Positions 7,979-17,590 are shown, numbered from the stretch's first letter. The stretch: 64,000 nt of DNA from an uncultured Porphyromonadaceae bacterium (GCA_947177035.1 CAMWSS010000001.1:62001-126000), one strand, 5' to 3'. Numbers and translations: made by a program. Notes: generated by a model not told the origin, from the letters alone.

Positions 7979-8758
7979 ATGAATCATCCACAGGTTATCG
8001 TGTCACTGACATCGTTTCCGGCAGCCATCGGATTTGCCGGACGCGCCATAAAGTCAGTTCTCGAAGGCTCGGTGAAACCCGACAAGGTGGTGCTGTATCT
8101 CACGTTCTCGCAATTCGGCGACAACGGCATACCGCACGAACTGACCGACATGGCCCGCAACAATCCGGTTTTCGAGATCCGGAATTACGACAGAGACATC
8201 CGGTCATACCGTAAACTGATCCCGGCCCTGGCCGACTTCCCGGAGGCCGTGATCGTGACCATCGACGACGACGTGGCCTATCACCGCCACATGCTGCGCG
8301 ACATCCTGCGGACGCACAGACTATATCCGGACACCGTGCTGGCCCACCGCGCCAAGCGCATCAGCCCCGGACTGCCATATCGGAAATGGAGCAAATACCG
8401 CTGGTATCACTTCCTGACGCAGAAAGCCCACCGCGGCTTCCTCAACATACAGACCGGAGTGGGCGGAGTGCTCTATCCGCCACATTGCCTGAAGGCAGAC
8501 ATGCTCGACGTGGAACTATTCACAAGGATCGCGCCCACCACCGACGACATCTGGTTCTGGGCCGCCGCAGTGGCCAACGGCACGCCGGTCATGCCCGTGC
8601 CTTTCGGCCACAACAAGCCCCGCGGACTCGGCAAACCGCGCGAACTTTCGCTGAAAACCACTAACTTCAAATCCGGCGAAGACCGCAACACCGCCGCCAT
8701 ACGGGCCATAGCTGAAGAATTTCCGGCAATAAAACAGATTCTGAACGATGAAAAATAA
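7979..8758 (+). CDS. GT-A-type glycosyltransferase, second of a tandem pair
   Basis: Paralogue of the preceding gene, 259 residues, with the same order of motifs: IVSLTSFP, RDIRSYRKLIPAL, VTIDDD (96-98), YHRHMLRD and TTDDIWFWAAAVANGT followed by GKPRELSLKTTNF. It lies 21 nt after the first copy and overlaps the next gene by 11 nt, so it is co-transcribed with both neighbours. The two enzymes probably use related substrates in the same glycan. Catalytic specificity is not visible from sequence. Confidence 0.82.
   Translation: MNHPQVIVSLTSFPAAIGFAGRAIKSVLEGSVKPDKVVLYLTFSQFGDNGIPHELTDMARNNPVFEIRNYDRDIRSYRKLIPALADFPEAVIVTIDDDVAYHRHMLRDILRTHRLYPDTVLAHRAKRISPGLPYRKWSKYRWYHFLTQKAHRGFLNIQTGVGGVLYPPHCLKADMLDVELFTRIAPTTDDIWFWAAAVANGTPVMPVPFGHNKPRGLGKPRELSLKTTNFKSGEDRNTAAIRAIAEEFPAIKQILNDEK
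8540..8583 (+). repeat. 44-nt identical segment shared by the tandem glycosyltransferase genes (copy 2)
   Basis: Exact second copy of 7730-7773, at the same place in the paralogous coding sequence. Confidence 0.85.
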
Positions 8759-9701
8759 TCAGACAACGCCAGAGATCGATCTGGTCTATCTCTGGGTAGA
8801 CGGCAACGATCCTGCATGGCAGGCAAAACGAGGCACCTTTACAGGAAATTTCGACAACTCTCCAACAAACTGCAAGGGACGCTACACAGACAACGACGAA
8901 CTTAAATACAGCTTGCGCTCTGTGCTGATGTATGCGCCATGGATACGCAAAGTTTTTATCGTCACCGACAACCAGACCCCAAAGTGGATCGACACAGCTA
9001 ACCCCAAAATCCGTATTGTTGACCACACGGAGATCATCCCCCCGACTTCACTGCCTTGCTTCAACTCATCGCTGATCGAGAAGTTTCTATACCGCATACC
9101 GGATCTGTCCGACCATTTTCTATACGCCAATGACGATATGCTCATAAACCGGCCGGTAACAAAGTCCGACTTCTTTACCGCAGACGGATTTCCCATTATC
9201 AGGCTAACAAAAAAACCGTTCAGAAGGCTACGGTGGCTATGGCGGGAGAAGATAATGAGAAAACCGCTCAAGAACTACAGTATCACTCTCGGTGTCGCCT
9301 CTCAGACCGTATGTGACAAATATGGGGTCTACTACACCGGAATGCCGCATCATAATATTGACGCATATCTGAAAAACGACTGCCGGCGCATGGCCGAAGA
9401 CGTGATGAAAGCAGAATTCATAGCAAACGCCGGCAACCACACCCGCAGTGATTCCGACATCCAGCGCATTGTGTTTTCATATGCCGCTCTCGCCGAAAAG
9501 CGCGGACAATTGCGCTATGTCGACCAACATGAATCCATGCTTGTGCAGATCCACAAAAGCCATCATTACGAACGTCTCCGAAAGATGAACCCTATCTTTT
9601 TCTGCATGAACGACTCGGAATATTGCTCCGACTCCGACAGAGTCCGCATGAAAGAGTATCTCGACGAACGCTTTCCCGAAAAATCAACGTTCGAGAAATA
9701 G
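8748..9701 (+). CDS. Stealth-family sugar-1-phosphate transferase
   Basis: Stealth proteins transfer hexose-1-phosphate to build phosphodiester-linked polysaccharides. This 317-residue example has conserved region 1 (IDLVYLWVDGNDPAW, residues 10-24), region 2 from DNDELKYSLRSV through the HFLYANDDMLINR metal-site motif, and a later region with NAGNHTRSDSDIQR. The gene overlaps the upstream glycosyltransferase by 11 nt. Its base composition is visibly AT-richer than the two genes before it, which may reflect separate acquisition. It ends 3 nt from the stop of a convergent gene, with no terminator hairpin between them. Confidence 0.85.
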   Translation: MKNNQTTPEIDLVYLWVDGNDPAWQAKRGTFTGNFDNSPTNCKGRYTDNDELKYSLRSVLMYAPWIRKVFIVTDNQTPKWIDTANPKIRIVDHTEIIPPTSLPCFNSSLIEKFLYRIPDLSDHFLYANDDMLINRPVTKSDFFTADGFPIIRLTKKPFRRLRWLWREKIMRKPLKNYSITLGVASQTVCDKYGVYYTGMPHHNIDAYLKNDCRRMAEDVMKAEFIANAGNHTRSDSDIQRIVFSYAALAEKRGQLRYVDQHESMLVQIHKSHHYERLRKMNPIFFCMNDSEYCSDSDRVRMKEYLDERFPEKSTFEK

Positions 9702-9704
9702 CGC

Positions 9705-10577
9705 TCACTCGGCGATGTCGTTCAGATCATAGCTTTCAAAATAGTTCATGTCGCGGAGTGTGGCCACTCTGGCGCGTCCGCGCGCACGCTTTGCAAGAAA
9801 CTCTTCGTAAGATTTCACGGCATAATGGTTTATGCGGATAACGTCTTGCTGGGGCACGCGGTCGCGAAACCCTTTTGTCAGCGGCACTCCGTGTGAGTCG
9901 GCCGCCCGCCCCGACAGACGCGCCGCCTCATGGCAGCCGGTCATGGTGAACACGCGCCTCGGGTCGACGATGCTCTTGACGTGGGTGTTGAGCCGGTGGC
10001 CGGGCTGAGAGTGCCGGCGGAAGCGCTCCATCACGCCTCCAGGCTCCCTGGTCTTCGCGCCTCCGCTGCCATAGACCAGCCAGTTGATCTCGACAACCGA
10101 AAAGCGCTCCATGCGCCGCAGGAATTCAACGACCGACCTGTCCTTGACCGGCACGATGAACTCGTCGAGGTCGATCACAGCGAGCCAGCGCGTTTCAAGG
10201 CGATGGCGCTCAAAGCAGTCATCATAGGCGGCAAGCTGGCGCCGCTGTCCCGGAAACCAGGTGTATTCCACCAGACCCGAGTCTATATATGGCTGGAGCA
10301 CCTGGCGGGTGCAGTCGGTGCTTTCATTGTCATAGATATAGAACTTCTCCACCCCCTGGCTGCGATGCCATTCGATCCATTCCTTGAAATATGGTCCTTC
10401 ATTTTTAGCGATGGCACACACCGCCAGATAATAACGCGGCTGCGAAGTGTCGTGCTTCAGACTCCACATCAGTCTGGCGGCATTGGTCAGACCATAGCGC
10501 AGGATTCCGCGCCAGCGGTTTCGGGTCATCTTGTGGGGAATCACTCCGGCAATTATCTCGGCTGCTACCTTGTTCAT
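9705..10577 (-). CDS. Glycosyltransferase family 92-like protein
   Basis: Predicted sugar transferase of 290 residues. The GT92/DUF23 pattern is clear: YYLAVCAIAKNEGPYFKEWIEWH, then VEKFYIYDNESTDCT, then the DxD-type site WLAVIDLDEFIVP (D136, D138) and a C-terminal INHYAVKSYEEF. No membrane segment is obvious. It overlaps the upstream minus-strand Stealth gene by 4 nt (ATGA), so translation is coupled. It converges on the plus-strand glycan genes and completes a glycan block read from both sides. Confidence 0.85.
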   Translation of the reverse strand: MNKVAAEIIAGVIPHKMTRNRWRGILRYGLTNAARLMWSLKHDTSQPRYYLAVCAIAKNEGPYFKEWIEWHRSQGVEKFYIYDNESTDCTRQVLQPYIDSGLVEYTWFPGQRRQLAAYDDCFERHRLETRWLAVIDLDEFIVPVKDRSVVEFLRRMERFSVVEINWLVYGSGGAKTREPGGVMERFRRHSQPGHRLNTHVKSIVDPRRVFTMTGCHEAARLSGRAADSHGVPLTKGFRDRVPQQDVIRINHYAVKSYEEFLAKRARGRARVATLRDMNYFESYDLNDIAE

Positions 10578-11587
10578 AGCTCAAAGGAGGATTTGTCGGG
10601 AAGAATGAATTCGAAGGCACGGCGTATCTGCTCCATCACCTGGTCATAGTTGCGTATGTGGACGTTGTCGTTGAGGCAGATCAGAGAATAGCTCTGCTCC
10701 ATTATGGCGCGTATCGCCTGCTTCGGCTTGATCATGAGCGGAAACATTTTCGTGTCGGCATAGGTGTTGTAAGGCATGAAGTTGCCGCGACAGATCTGCC
10801 ATGTGCGAAACAGTTCCGGCGTGTAGTCGGTCACGCAGCGGAAGCGGTTGGCCGAAGTCTCGGTCAGCTCCTTTTCGGCCACGGCCCACACCTCCTCGAA
10901 TGTCGACTTCAGATAAGGCTGGGCGTTGTGGGGAGTGCGCAGGGTGATGAATTTTCCGTATGGTTTCAGCAGATAGTTCCAGCGGGCGCGCATGCCATAG
11001 CTTGGGTCAAACCACTTGTCGTGATCGCGGGCCATCACCTCCTTTTTGTCGAAGTGGCGGTTTATGATCTTCAGATTGTTTTTTATTCGGCGATACCATT
11101 GCGACCACGACGGATTATAGAGAAATGCAGCAATGTCGCACGGCAGTCCGTTTCTGAAAAACCGCTCCGGCGTGATGGCGTTGGTGATATAGAAATCGTC
11201 GTTGAAATAGACAAAGTGTTCCGACAGCCCTGGAATGCGGTGCATGTATCGCTCGATAACCACCGAGTTATATGTCGGCAGGAACTGTTGCGGAATGTAG
11301 TCACGATGCTCCACCAGGTGGATTCTGGGATTGGAGACATCGAGCCAGTCAGGCTTCTGTCCGCTGGTGACGAAATGGATCCGGCGCACCCATGGAGCGA
11401 ATTTCTCGACCCCGCGGAACCAGTATTTCAGAAATCCGCCATCGCGGAAACGCGCATCTGAAACGCCGTTCTTTTCATTTATCTTCTTATCGGAATAAAG
11501 TGCGAATTCCTTCTTCCATTGCGGGTCATCCATATCGACCCACGTCACAATAAAGTCAATTTCCATGTTAGTTGATTGGTTCTGCAT
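10574..11587 (-). CDS. Second Stealth-family sugar-1-phosphate transferase
   Basis: A 337-residue Stealth protein distinct from the one at 8748. Region 1 is IDFIVTWVDMDDPQW, region 2 runs from FRDGGFLKYWFRGVEKFAPW to HFVYFNDDFYITN, and the later PHNAQPYLKSTFEEVW and NVHIRNYD segments fit regions 3 and 4. The start is uncertain: the ATG at 11587 overlaps the upstream acyltransferase gene by 20 nt, while an ATG at 11566 follows that gene's stop at once (TAACATG). The second would give 330 residues and looks like classic stop-start coupling. Confidence 0.84.
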   Translation of the reverse strand: MQNQSTNMEIDFIVTWVDMDDPQWKKEFALYSDKKINEKNGVSDARFRDGGFLKYWFRGVEKFAPWVRRIHFVTSGQKPDWLDVSNPRIHLVEHRDYIPQQFLPTYNSVVIERYMHRIPGLSEHFVYFNDDFYITNAITPERFFRNGLPCDIAAFLYNPSWSQWYRRIKNNLKIINRHFDKKEVMARDHDKWFDPSYGMRARWNYLLKPYGKFITLRTPHNAQPYLKSTFEEVWAVAEKELTETSANRFRCVTDYTPELFRTWQICRGNFMPYNTYADTKMFPLMIKPKQAIRAIMEQSYSLICLNDNVHIRNYDQVMEQIRRAFEFILPDKSSFEL

Positions 11588-12443
11588 GCTTGAATCGATT
11601 GTGTGTCCACAGATACAGCTCAGGCTGCCGCCCGATTGTCTGCTGCAGCATGCGATAATAGATAGCGGTCAGTTCGAGATCAGGAAGCGCGGCCGGATCC
11701 GGAGCCATGCGCACGAAGCTGGCCTCGTAATATCCGCGCCTGACGCGCCTGATGTCGACAAACCATGCGTCAAATCCATAATGGCGGGTGATTTTTTCAG
11801 TGCCTGTGAGCACCGGTGTGCGGTAGTGGAAAAACGGCAGGAAATACCGGACTTCGCGCTTGCGCGGCGACTGGTCGGCAATGAATCCGATGATGCTCAC
11901 CTTGCCGTCGGCCACCTGTTTTGTGGCGAAACGCGCCGTTGACCGCATCTCCACGCAGACCGCACCCATGCGCTGGCGCAGCCGCAGCATAAGCCGGTCC
12001 ATGCTCTGATTCCGCAGTTTGTGATAGATCTGGGCCGCCGTCACGCCCTTCTCGAGGTGGAGCGGCATGGACGAGATCCATTCCCAGTTGCCATAGTGTC
12101 CGAGATAAAGGGCCACCGAGCGTCCCTGGCGGAGCCTGGCATTGACCTCTTCGATGTTGGTGAACTTCATCCGCCGGCTCATCTGCTCAGGCGACATACC
12201 GGCCATCTTGCAGGTCTCGACAATGTTGTCGGCAAAAAAATGATAGAAGCCGCGTTCTATTTTTCTGATCTCCGACAATGATTTCTCTGGAAAGCATCCT
12301 GTCAGATTGCGCCGGACAATGGCGCGGCGATACCGGATCAGATAATACAACAGAAAATACAGTCCGTCCGATATGAGGTAGAGCACACGGAACGGAATGC
12401 AGGATATGATCCTCAGAAGCAACCAAAGCAGATGATATGCCAT
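11568..12443 (-). CDS. Lipid A late acyltransferase, LpxL/HtrB family
   Basis: Adds a secondary acyl chain to lipid A at the inner membrane. The 291-residue protein has a hydrophobic N-terminal anchor (about residues 3-37) and the catalytic HX4E motif in LGHYGNWEW (H116, E121), followed by a typical GFIADQSP segment. It is the first gene of the minus-strand run that continues into a Stealth protein and a GT92-like transferase. This links lipid A maturation to surface glycan assembly. Confidence 0.92.
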   Translation of the reverse strand: MAYHLLWLLLRIISCIPFRVLYLISDGLYFLLYYLIRYRRAIVRRNLTGCFPEKSLSEIRKIERGFYHFFADNIVETCKMAGMSPEQMSRRMKFTNIEEVNARLRQGRSVALYLGHYGNWEWISSMPLHLEKGVTAAQIYHKLRNQSMDRLMLRLRQRMGAVCVEMRSTARFATKQVADGKVSIIGFIADQSPRKREVRYFLPFFHYRTPVLTGTEKITRHYGFDAWFVDIRRVRRGYYEASFVRMAPDPAALPDLELTAIYYRMLQQTIGRQPELYLWTHNRFKHAEPIN

Positions 12444-12462
12444 AATATATTCTAATTAAGGG

Positions 12463-12470
12463 CAAATTTA
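12463..12470 (-). promoter_or_regulatory. -7 box for the acyltransferase-Stealth-GT92 operon
   Basis: Read on the minus strand this is TAAATTTG, matching TAnnTTTG, 19 nt before the ATG at 12443. The upstream element is weak. Confidence 0.5.
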
Positions 12471-12513
12471 CACCTTTTTTTCCAGAGTTGACGAGTTTGG
12501 CGAAAAAAATGCG

Positions 12514-12521
12514 TAACTTTG
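12514..12521 (+). promoter_or_regulatory. -7 box for ribH
   Basis: TAACTTTG matches TAnnTTTG; GTTG at 12487-12490 is a possible but widely spaced -33 element. It is divergent from the acyltransferase promoter and leaves a leader of roughly 55 nt. Confidence 0.5.
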
Positions 12522-12582
12522 CCGTGACGACGCATAAAGCGTCAGGCAAGCAACAGATCACATTCACAGTCAAATACATTAT

Positions 12583-13047
12583 ATGAACAATCAGTACACT
12601 CCTGTTCCCGTCGAGTTCCAGGATCCGGTCCGGGTGGCAGTGATACGCACGGAATGGAATTCACACATCTCGACTCTGCTGGCCGACGGCGCCATAAAGA
12701 CCCTGGAAGCCGCCGGGGCCGAGGCTGAGCTGTTTGTGGTTCCGGGTGCCGTTGAACTGACATTTGCGGCCCAGACCGCCATCAACTCCGACCGCTTCGA
12801 CGCTGTGATCGTTCACGGATGCGTCATCAAGGGCGACACGCCACACTTCGATTACGTGTGTCAGAGCGTCACGTTCGGCGTCACCGAACTGAACGTCGAC
12901 TCGCCTATTCCGGTGATATTCGGCGTGCTCACCGTGCTCGACGAGCAGCAGGCACTCGACCGCTGCGGCGGCCCGGCCGGCCACAAGGGCATCGAGGCGG
13001 CGCAGACGGCGCTGTCGATGGTGGCCTTCAACCGGTCCATGTCCTGA
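12583..13047 (+). CDS. ribH: 6,7-dimethyl-8-ribityllumazine synthase
   Basis: Penultimate enzyme of riboflavin synthesis, forming the lumazine ring from the ribityl-diaminopyrimidine and dihydroxybutanone phosphate. At 154 residues it is standard length. Diagnostic motifs are FVVPGAVELTFAAQ (substrate binding) and VHGCVIKGDTPHFDYVC with the catalytic histidine, followed by PVIFGVLT and GHKGIEAA. No other riboflavin gene is adjacent, so it is a stand-alone unit with its own divergent promoter. Confidence 0.95.
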   Translation: MNNQYTPVPVEFQDPVRVAVIRTEWNSHISTLLADGAIKTLEAAGAEAELFVVPGAVELTFAAQTAINSDRFDAVIVHGCVIKGDTPHFDYVCQSVTFGVTELNVDSPIPVIFGVLTVLDEQQALDRCGGPAGHKGIEAAQTALSMVAFNRSMS

Positions 13048-13101
13048 GCCAAAGCGCAAAAATTCCTGACCCTCAGATCCGCACCTGCATTCCGGGCAAA
13101 A

Positions 13102-13146
13102 CAGAGCCATGTCCGGACAGGTGTGCCGTTAACCTTAATGGCTCTG
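13102..13146 (+). other. Inverted repeat between ribH and the adhesin gene
   Basis: CAGAGCCAT (13102-13110) pairs with ATGGCTCTG (13138-13146) around a 27-nt loop that itself holds the palindrome GTCCGGAC. It has no T tract and ends 10 nt before the adhesin ATG, so it is more likely a 5' leader structure than a terminator. Confidence 0.45.
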
Positions 13147-13156
13147 ACATCATCGT

Positions 13157-16100
13157 ATGAAAAAAACCTTTTTCAAGTACGCAATCCTGGTGTCGGCATT
13201 GCTCGTGACGTCAGTCACAGGTCTGTCGGCCCAAAGCAGCGAAACGTCGCTCAAACGCGATGCCGTCAACACGCTGACGCTCCGGAGCGCCTCCCAGGCA
13301 AGGCCTGTCATCAAGGCTTCTTCGAGCCGTACAGCCGACAAGACAGTGATACGCACCGGCGTTCTCAGCAAAGATTCCTGGATCGCCAACAGCGCGATGG
13401 AACCGGGCATGTATGAATACTCCGTTTCAGCCTACAACAGTTCCTGCCTGAAAAGAAACTCAGAAATAGACCCGACAGGCGGCGGCGCATACATCGGCGA
13501 TGGCAAATACTTCTCGACATCCTACGCCGTCAGATTTGGCATGACCTTCGTCAACCACTATATCATCGACACCGACACCTGGGCCACAGTCTCGACCACA
13601 AGCGGTTCCGCCGAAAATATTGCCCGCGACCTTGCCTATGACCACATCTCTGGCAAACTCTACGGATGCTTCCGCGGCGACGGCGGCACGGGCTATGTGT
13701 TCGGAACGATCGACCCGCTGAAGGCCGACAATGTCCGCACCGTCATCGCCAGGCTCGACAACAACGGATGGAACGCCATGAGCGTCGACCGTTACGGCAA
13801 TCTTTATGCCATCGACAGATCCGGCGTACTCTATCAGGTCGACAAGGGTTCAGGCGCGCAGACCAAAGTCGGCAACACCGGACTCACATCAAAATACCAG
13901 ACATCGGGAGCGATCGACCAGGCCACCAACAAGTTCTACTTCGTGACCTGCAACGACAACGACGGCGCTCTCTACAGCATCGACCTGCAGACGGCCAAAG
14001 CCGAAAAAGTGTACGACATGCTTGACGGCGAACAGGTCGGCGGCATGTATATCCCGGCGTCAGACGCCGCTGGCACTACCCTGGCTGCGGTTTCAGGCCT
14101 GAGCGCCACGTTCGACAACGCCACCCGCAAGGGCACGCTGACATTCACCGCTCCTTCAGCCTACACCAACGGCACGACAGCCAGCGGAAAGATCACATAC
14201 AGCGTGACCTGCAGCGGAACCGTTCTCGCATCGGGCACAGCCACATGCGGAGCCAAAGTCAACGTTCCGATAGCGGTCGATGCCTCCGGCTCTTATATCT
14301 TCATCGTCACCGTTTCAGACAGCAAAGGAACCAGCCCCGAAGCATATCTCGAGAAATACGTCGGTTATGACTGTCCGGTGGCAGTCAGCAAAGTCGACAT
14401 CGCATACAGCAATGACCGCTTCGCCATCTCCTGGCCGGCATCGACCGAAGGTGTGTATGGCGGACTGTTCGACAAAGCGAACGTCACCTACACCGTGACG
14501 CGCATGCCCGACGGCAAGGTCATCGCCGACCGGATCAAGCAGACAAGCTGCGAAGACATTGTGGCGGAAACCACCGATCTGATCACCTATCGCTACACCG
14601 TCACCCCGCACCACCAGGACGCCACCGGCAGCGCGGTGTCAAGCGCGGAATATCTGCTGGGAGCTAAGAATCCGCCATATGAAGTAGCATTCGCCTCACA
14701 GGCCGACCTTGAATACATAACCATTATCGACGCCAACAAAGACGGACGCATATGGATGATGGATATGGGCGGAGAACCGCGTCTGTGGCTCTATCCCACA
14801 TCAATCACCAAAGGCAACGACTACATTTTCTCTGCTCCTGTAAGGCTGGAAGGCGGCCGTCTGTATAAGTTCACGGCCGACATGGGAGTGCGTTACCCCC
14901 AGTATGGCAACAAGGAGATCTTCGACGCCTGCCTGGCCACCGCACCCTCAGCCGACGCCTGCATCCAGACCCTGATCGAACCGACGACGATTTCCACGGA
15001 ACGCGATGCATACAGCGCCGTGTTCCGCGTGGAGCAAACCGGCAAATACTATGTCGGCATACACGGATGCAGCGACCCTGACTCATACGGACTCTATGCC
15101 TATGGCATGTCGGTGGTTCCCGATGCGGCTCTTGACGCTCCCGACGCACCGCAGCTGTCGGCTCTGGCCGACATAAACGGCGAGAAAAACGTGGCAATCT
15201 CAGTCACCGCCCCCGCCCGTCTCCTGAACGGAGAATCAGTCGGAACCATCACCCGGATGGAACTCTATCGCGACGGCACCCTTCTGACGACCTGGAACAC
15301 CCCCGCGGCAGGAGCCGATTTCTCATACTCCGACAAAAACGTGACCGAGGGCCTGCACATCTACAGCGCCTGCGCCTACAACAGCGCCGGAGCGGGCAAA
15401 ACCGCCGAGGCCAAGGCATATGCCGGCATCAACATTCCGGCGGCACCGATCGACGCCGTGGCCACGGTGCAGGCCGACAACCGCACAATCAAAATCACAT
15501 GGAAAGCGCCTGAAACCGACGTCGACGGATGCCCGATCAACCCTGATTTCATCACTTACACCGTGGCCCGCTATGACGGTTCGACCTTGAAATGGATTCC
15601 CGCCTCACAAAACATAAAAGGCGACTCTTACACCGAAACCGTCAGCATCCAGTCAGGCTCTCAGGCATTTATCAAATACGGCGTGTTCGCATCCTCGTCA
15701 AAAGGCGACAACACCACCGGCGTCTGCGAGGCCCCGATCGTCGCAGTCGGCGATCCGTATGCCATGCCCTATGTCGAAACCTTCGGCGGCACCACGCTCA
15801 GCGGCATTCTCGGCGAAGACAATGAAAACGAAAGCGCGTCATGGCAGATCTGGGACCAGTATGACCAGGACGGCGACGGACGGTGCCTGTTCTACAGCGG
15901 CGCGATCGACAAGCGCGGAAGCGTGTTTACCGGCAAGATACACATCTCGGGCGACAACCCGGCAATCTCCTTCTGGTACTGGAGCATCCCGACCTCTGAA
16001 AATGAAGAGATCGTTGTGGAGATCAACGACGGCACCGGATACAAGCAGATCGGCGTCACTCCGATGAACCGTGGCGGCGACACACAGCACTGGGAAAAAT

Positions 16101-17590
16101 ACTCCTGCACGCTCAAAGAGTATATCGGCAAGGACATACAGGTGCGCCTGTCATACATCATACGCAAATACGTCCTGTATATCGACAATCTGCGCATCTG
16201 CGACTCCTATCAGGACAATCTTTCGGCAAACTCCATCACCGTGCCCACCAAGATGGACCCCGAGTATTCGAGCGAAATCATCGTGGTGGTCGAGAATTCA
16301 GGCGAACAGACCTCGCGCCCATACGCCATCGACCTCTATGTGAACGGCGAGAAAACAGCCACCCGGCAGATGCCTGCGCTGGCGGCCAGCAAAAAAACGT
16401 CGTTTGTGTTTGAATACGAAGCCCGGAACATCGACCCCGAAAGCACCGTGATCCATGCCGTTATCGACTATGATGACGAAAACATGGACGACAACGTCTC
16501 CGAAAAGAAAACCACCATGGTGCTTCACCGTGACTATCCCGTGGTGTCAGACCTCAAAGCCACCCGCAAGGGCGACTGCATCACCCTCGGATGGTCAGCT
16601 CCGGAACTTGACGGCGGCAACGTCACCGTGACCGACGACGCAGAACACTACGTGCCCTTCTCTACCGGCTTCCTCAGCTCGATGCTCGGCAACGACTATG
16701 TCGGCGACTGGACAATGTATGACGGCGACGGCGAAGGATCCAACGGCCTGGCCGGATTCCCCCACGACAACATCGCCGCCGGCAATGAACTCAGCTTCAT
16801 CGTGTTCAACCCGGCGGAACTGGGCATCGTCGTCAGCGCCTGGCAGCCCCGCAGCGGCCACCAGGCCTTCGTCTGCCTGTGTGCCCCGAAAAGCGCCAAC
16901 GACGACTGGATGATCTCGCCGCGTCTGTCGGGCAACGCCCAGACCGTCAGCTTCTATGCCAAATCTGTAGGCGACAACTACAACGAACGGTTTGAATTCC
17001 TCTACTCCAGCTCCGACACCGACGTCAACAGCTTCACAAAAGTGCAGACCGTTGAAAAAGTTCCGGCTAAATGGACAGAATACCGCTTCGAAGTGCCGGC
17101 CGGAACCACCCATTTCGCCATACGCTGCATCTCCAACCGCCAGTTCGCGCTCTTTGTCGACGACATCACCTTTGAGCGCGCCAACCCTGCCGCAGACCTG
17201 CAGCTGATCGGCTACAACGTCTATCGCGACGGCGTCAGACTGACCGCATCGCCAACCGCCGACAATGCTTTCAGCGAAACCGACGAAGACGCCCACCGCT
17301 ATCTGGTCACCGCCGTCTATGACCGCGGCGAATCCGCCGCTTCCAACGAAGCCATCGTCGGCAGCCTCGCGTCGATCAGCGGACCGGGCCAGGCGAGCGA
17401 CATCTCGATTACCGGCTCCATCGGCAAGATCATCGTCAGCGGCGCCGAGGGCAAACTGATCGAAGTGTTCGGCACCGACGGCAAGGTCATTGACCGCGTC
17501 AAAGGCTCTGCAACCACAGTCATCGACACCGCGACCGGCCTCTACATTGTCCGCGTCGCCGGCACTGCGACCAAAACCCTCGTAAAATAA
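13157..17590 (+). CDS. Large T9SS-secreted multidomain adhesin-like protein
   Basis: A 1477-residue secreted protein with a clear signal peptide (MKKTFFKYAILVSALLVTSV, cleavage after LSAQ). After a propeller-like region with repeated LYAID/LYSID strands (about 80-300), fibronectin-III-like modules follow. Two choice-of-anchor-J-like domains start near residues 868 (MPYVETFGG) and 1165 (VPFSTGF). A CARDB-like module between them contains VVENSGEQTSRPYAIDLYVN. The C-terminus, ending GLYIVRVAGTATKTLVK, is a T9SS type A sorting tail that directs export and surface attachment. Domain boundaries are approximate. The ligand is unknown; similar proteins include gingipain-associated adhesins. Confidence 0.82.
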   Translation: MKKTFFKYAILVSALLVTSVTGLSAQSSETSLKRDAVNTLTLRSASQARPVIKASSSRTADKTVIRTGVLSKDSWIANSAMEPGMYEYSVSAYNSSCLKRNSEIDPTGGGAYIGDGKYFSTSYAVRFGMTFVNHYIIDTDTWATVSTTSGSAENIARDLAYDHISGKLYGCFRGDGGTGYVFGTIDPLKADNVRTVIARLDNNGWNAMSVDRYGNLYAIDRSGVLYQVDKGSGAQTKVGNTGLTSKYQTSGAIDQATNKFYFVTCNDNDGALYSIDLQTAKAEKVYDMLDGEQVGGMYIPASDAAGTTLAAVSGLSATFDNATRKGTLTFTAPSAYTNGTTASGKITYSVTCSGTVLASGTATCGAKVNVPIAVDASGSYIFIVTVSDSKGTSPEAYLEKYVGYDCPVAVSKVDIAYSNDRFAISWPASTEGVYGGLFDKANVTYTVTRMPDGKVIADRIKQTSCEDIVAETTDLITYRYTVTPHHQDATGSAVSSAEYLLGAKNPPYEVAFASQADLEYITIIDANKDGRIWMMDMGGEPRLWLYPTSITKGNDYIFSAPVRLEGGRLYKFTADMGVRYPQYGNKEIFDACLATAPSADACIQTLIEPTTISTERDAYSAVFRVEQTGKYYVGIHGCSDPDSYGLYAYGMSVVPDAALDAPDAPQLSALADINGEKNVAISVTAPARLLNGESVGTITRMELYRDGTLLTTWNTPAAGADFSYSDKNVTEGLHIYSACAYNSAGAGKTAEAKAYAGINIPAAPIDAVATVQADNRTIKITWKAPETDVDGCPINPDFITYTVARYDGSTLKWIPASQNIKGDSYTETVSIQSGSQAFIKYGVFASSSKGDNTTGVCEAPIVAVGDPYAMPYVETFGGTTLSGILGEDNENESASWQIWDQYDQDGDGRCLFYSGAIDKRGSVFTGKIHISGDNPAISFWYWSIPTSENEEIVVEINDGTGYKQIGVTPMNRGGDTQHWEKYSCTLKEYIGKDIQVRLSYIIRKYVLYIDNLRICDSYQDNLSANSITVPTKMDPEYSSEIIVVVENSGEQTSRPYAIDLYVNGEKTATRQMPALAASKKTSFVFEYEARNIDPESTVIHAVIDYDDENMDDNVSEKKTTMVLHRDYPVVSDLKATRKGDCITLGWSAPELDGGNVTVTDDAEHYVPFSTGFLSSMLGNDYVGDWTMYDGDGEGSNGLAGFPHDNIAAGNELSFIVFNPAELGIVVSAWQPRSGHQAFVCLCAPKSANDDWMISPRLSGNAQTVSFYAKSVGDNYNERFEFLYSSSDTDVNSFTKVQTVEKVPAKWTEYRFEVPAGTTHFAIRCISNRQFALFVDDITFERANPAADLQLIGYNVYRDGVRLTASPTADNAFSETDEDAHRYLVTAVYDRGESAASNEAIVGSLASISGPGQASDISITGSIGKIIVSGAEGKLIEVFGTDGKVIDRVKGSATTVIDTATGLYIVRVAGTATKTLVK

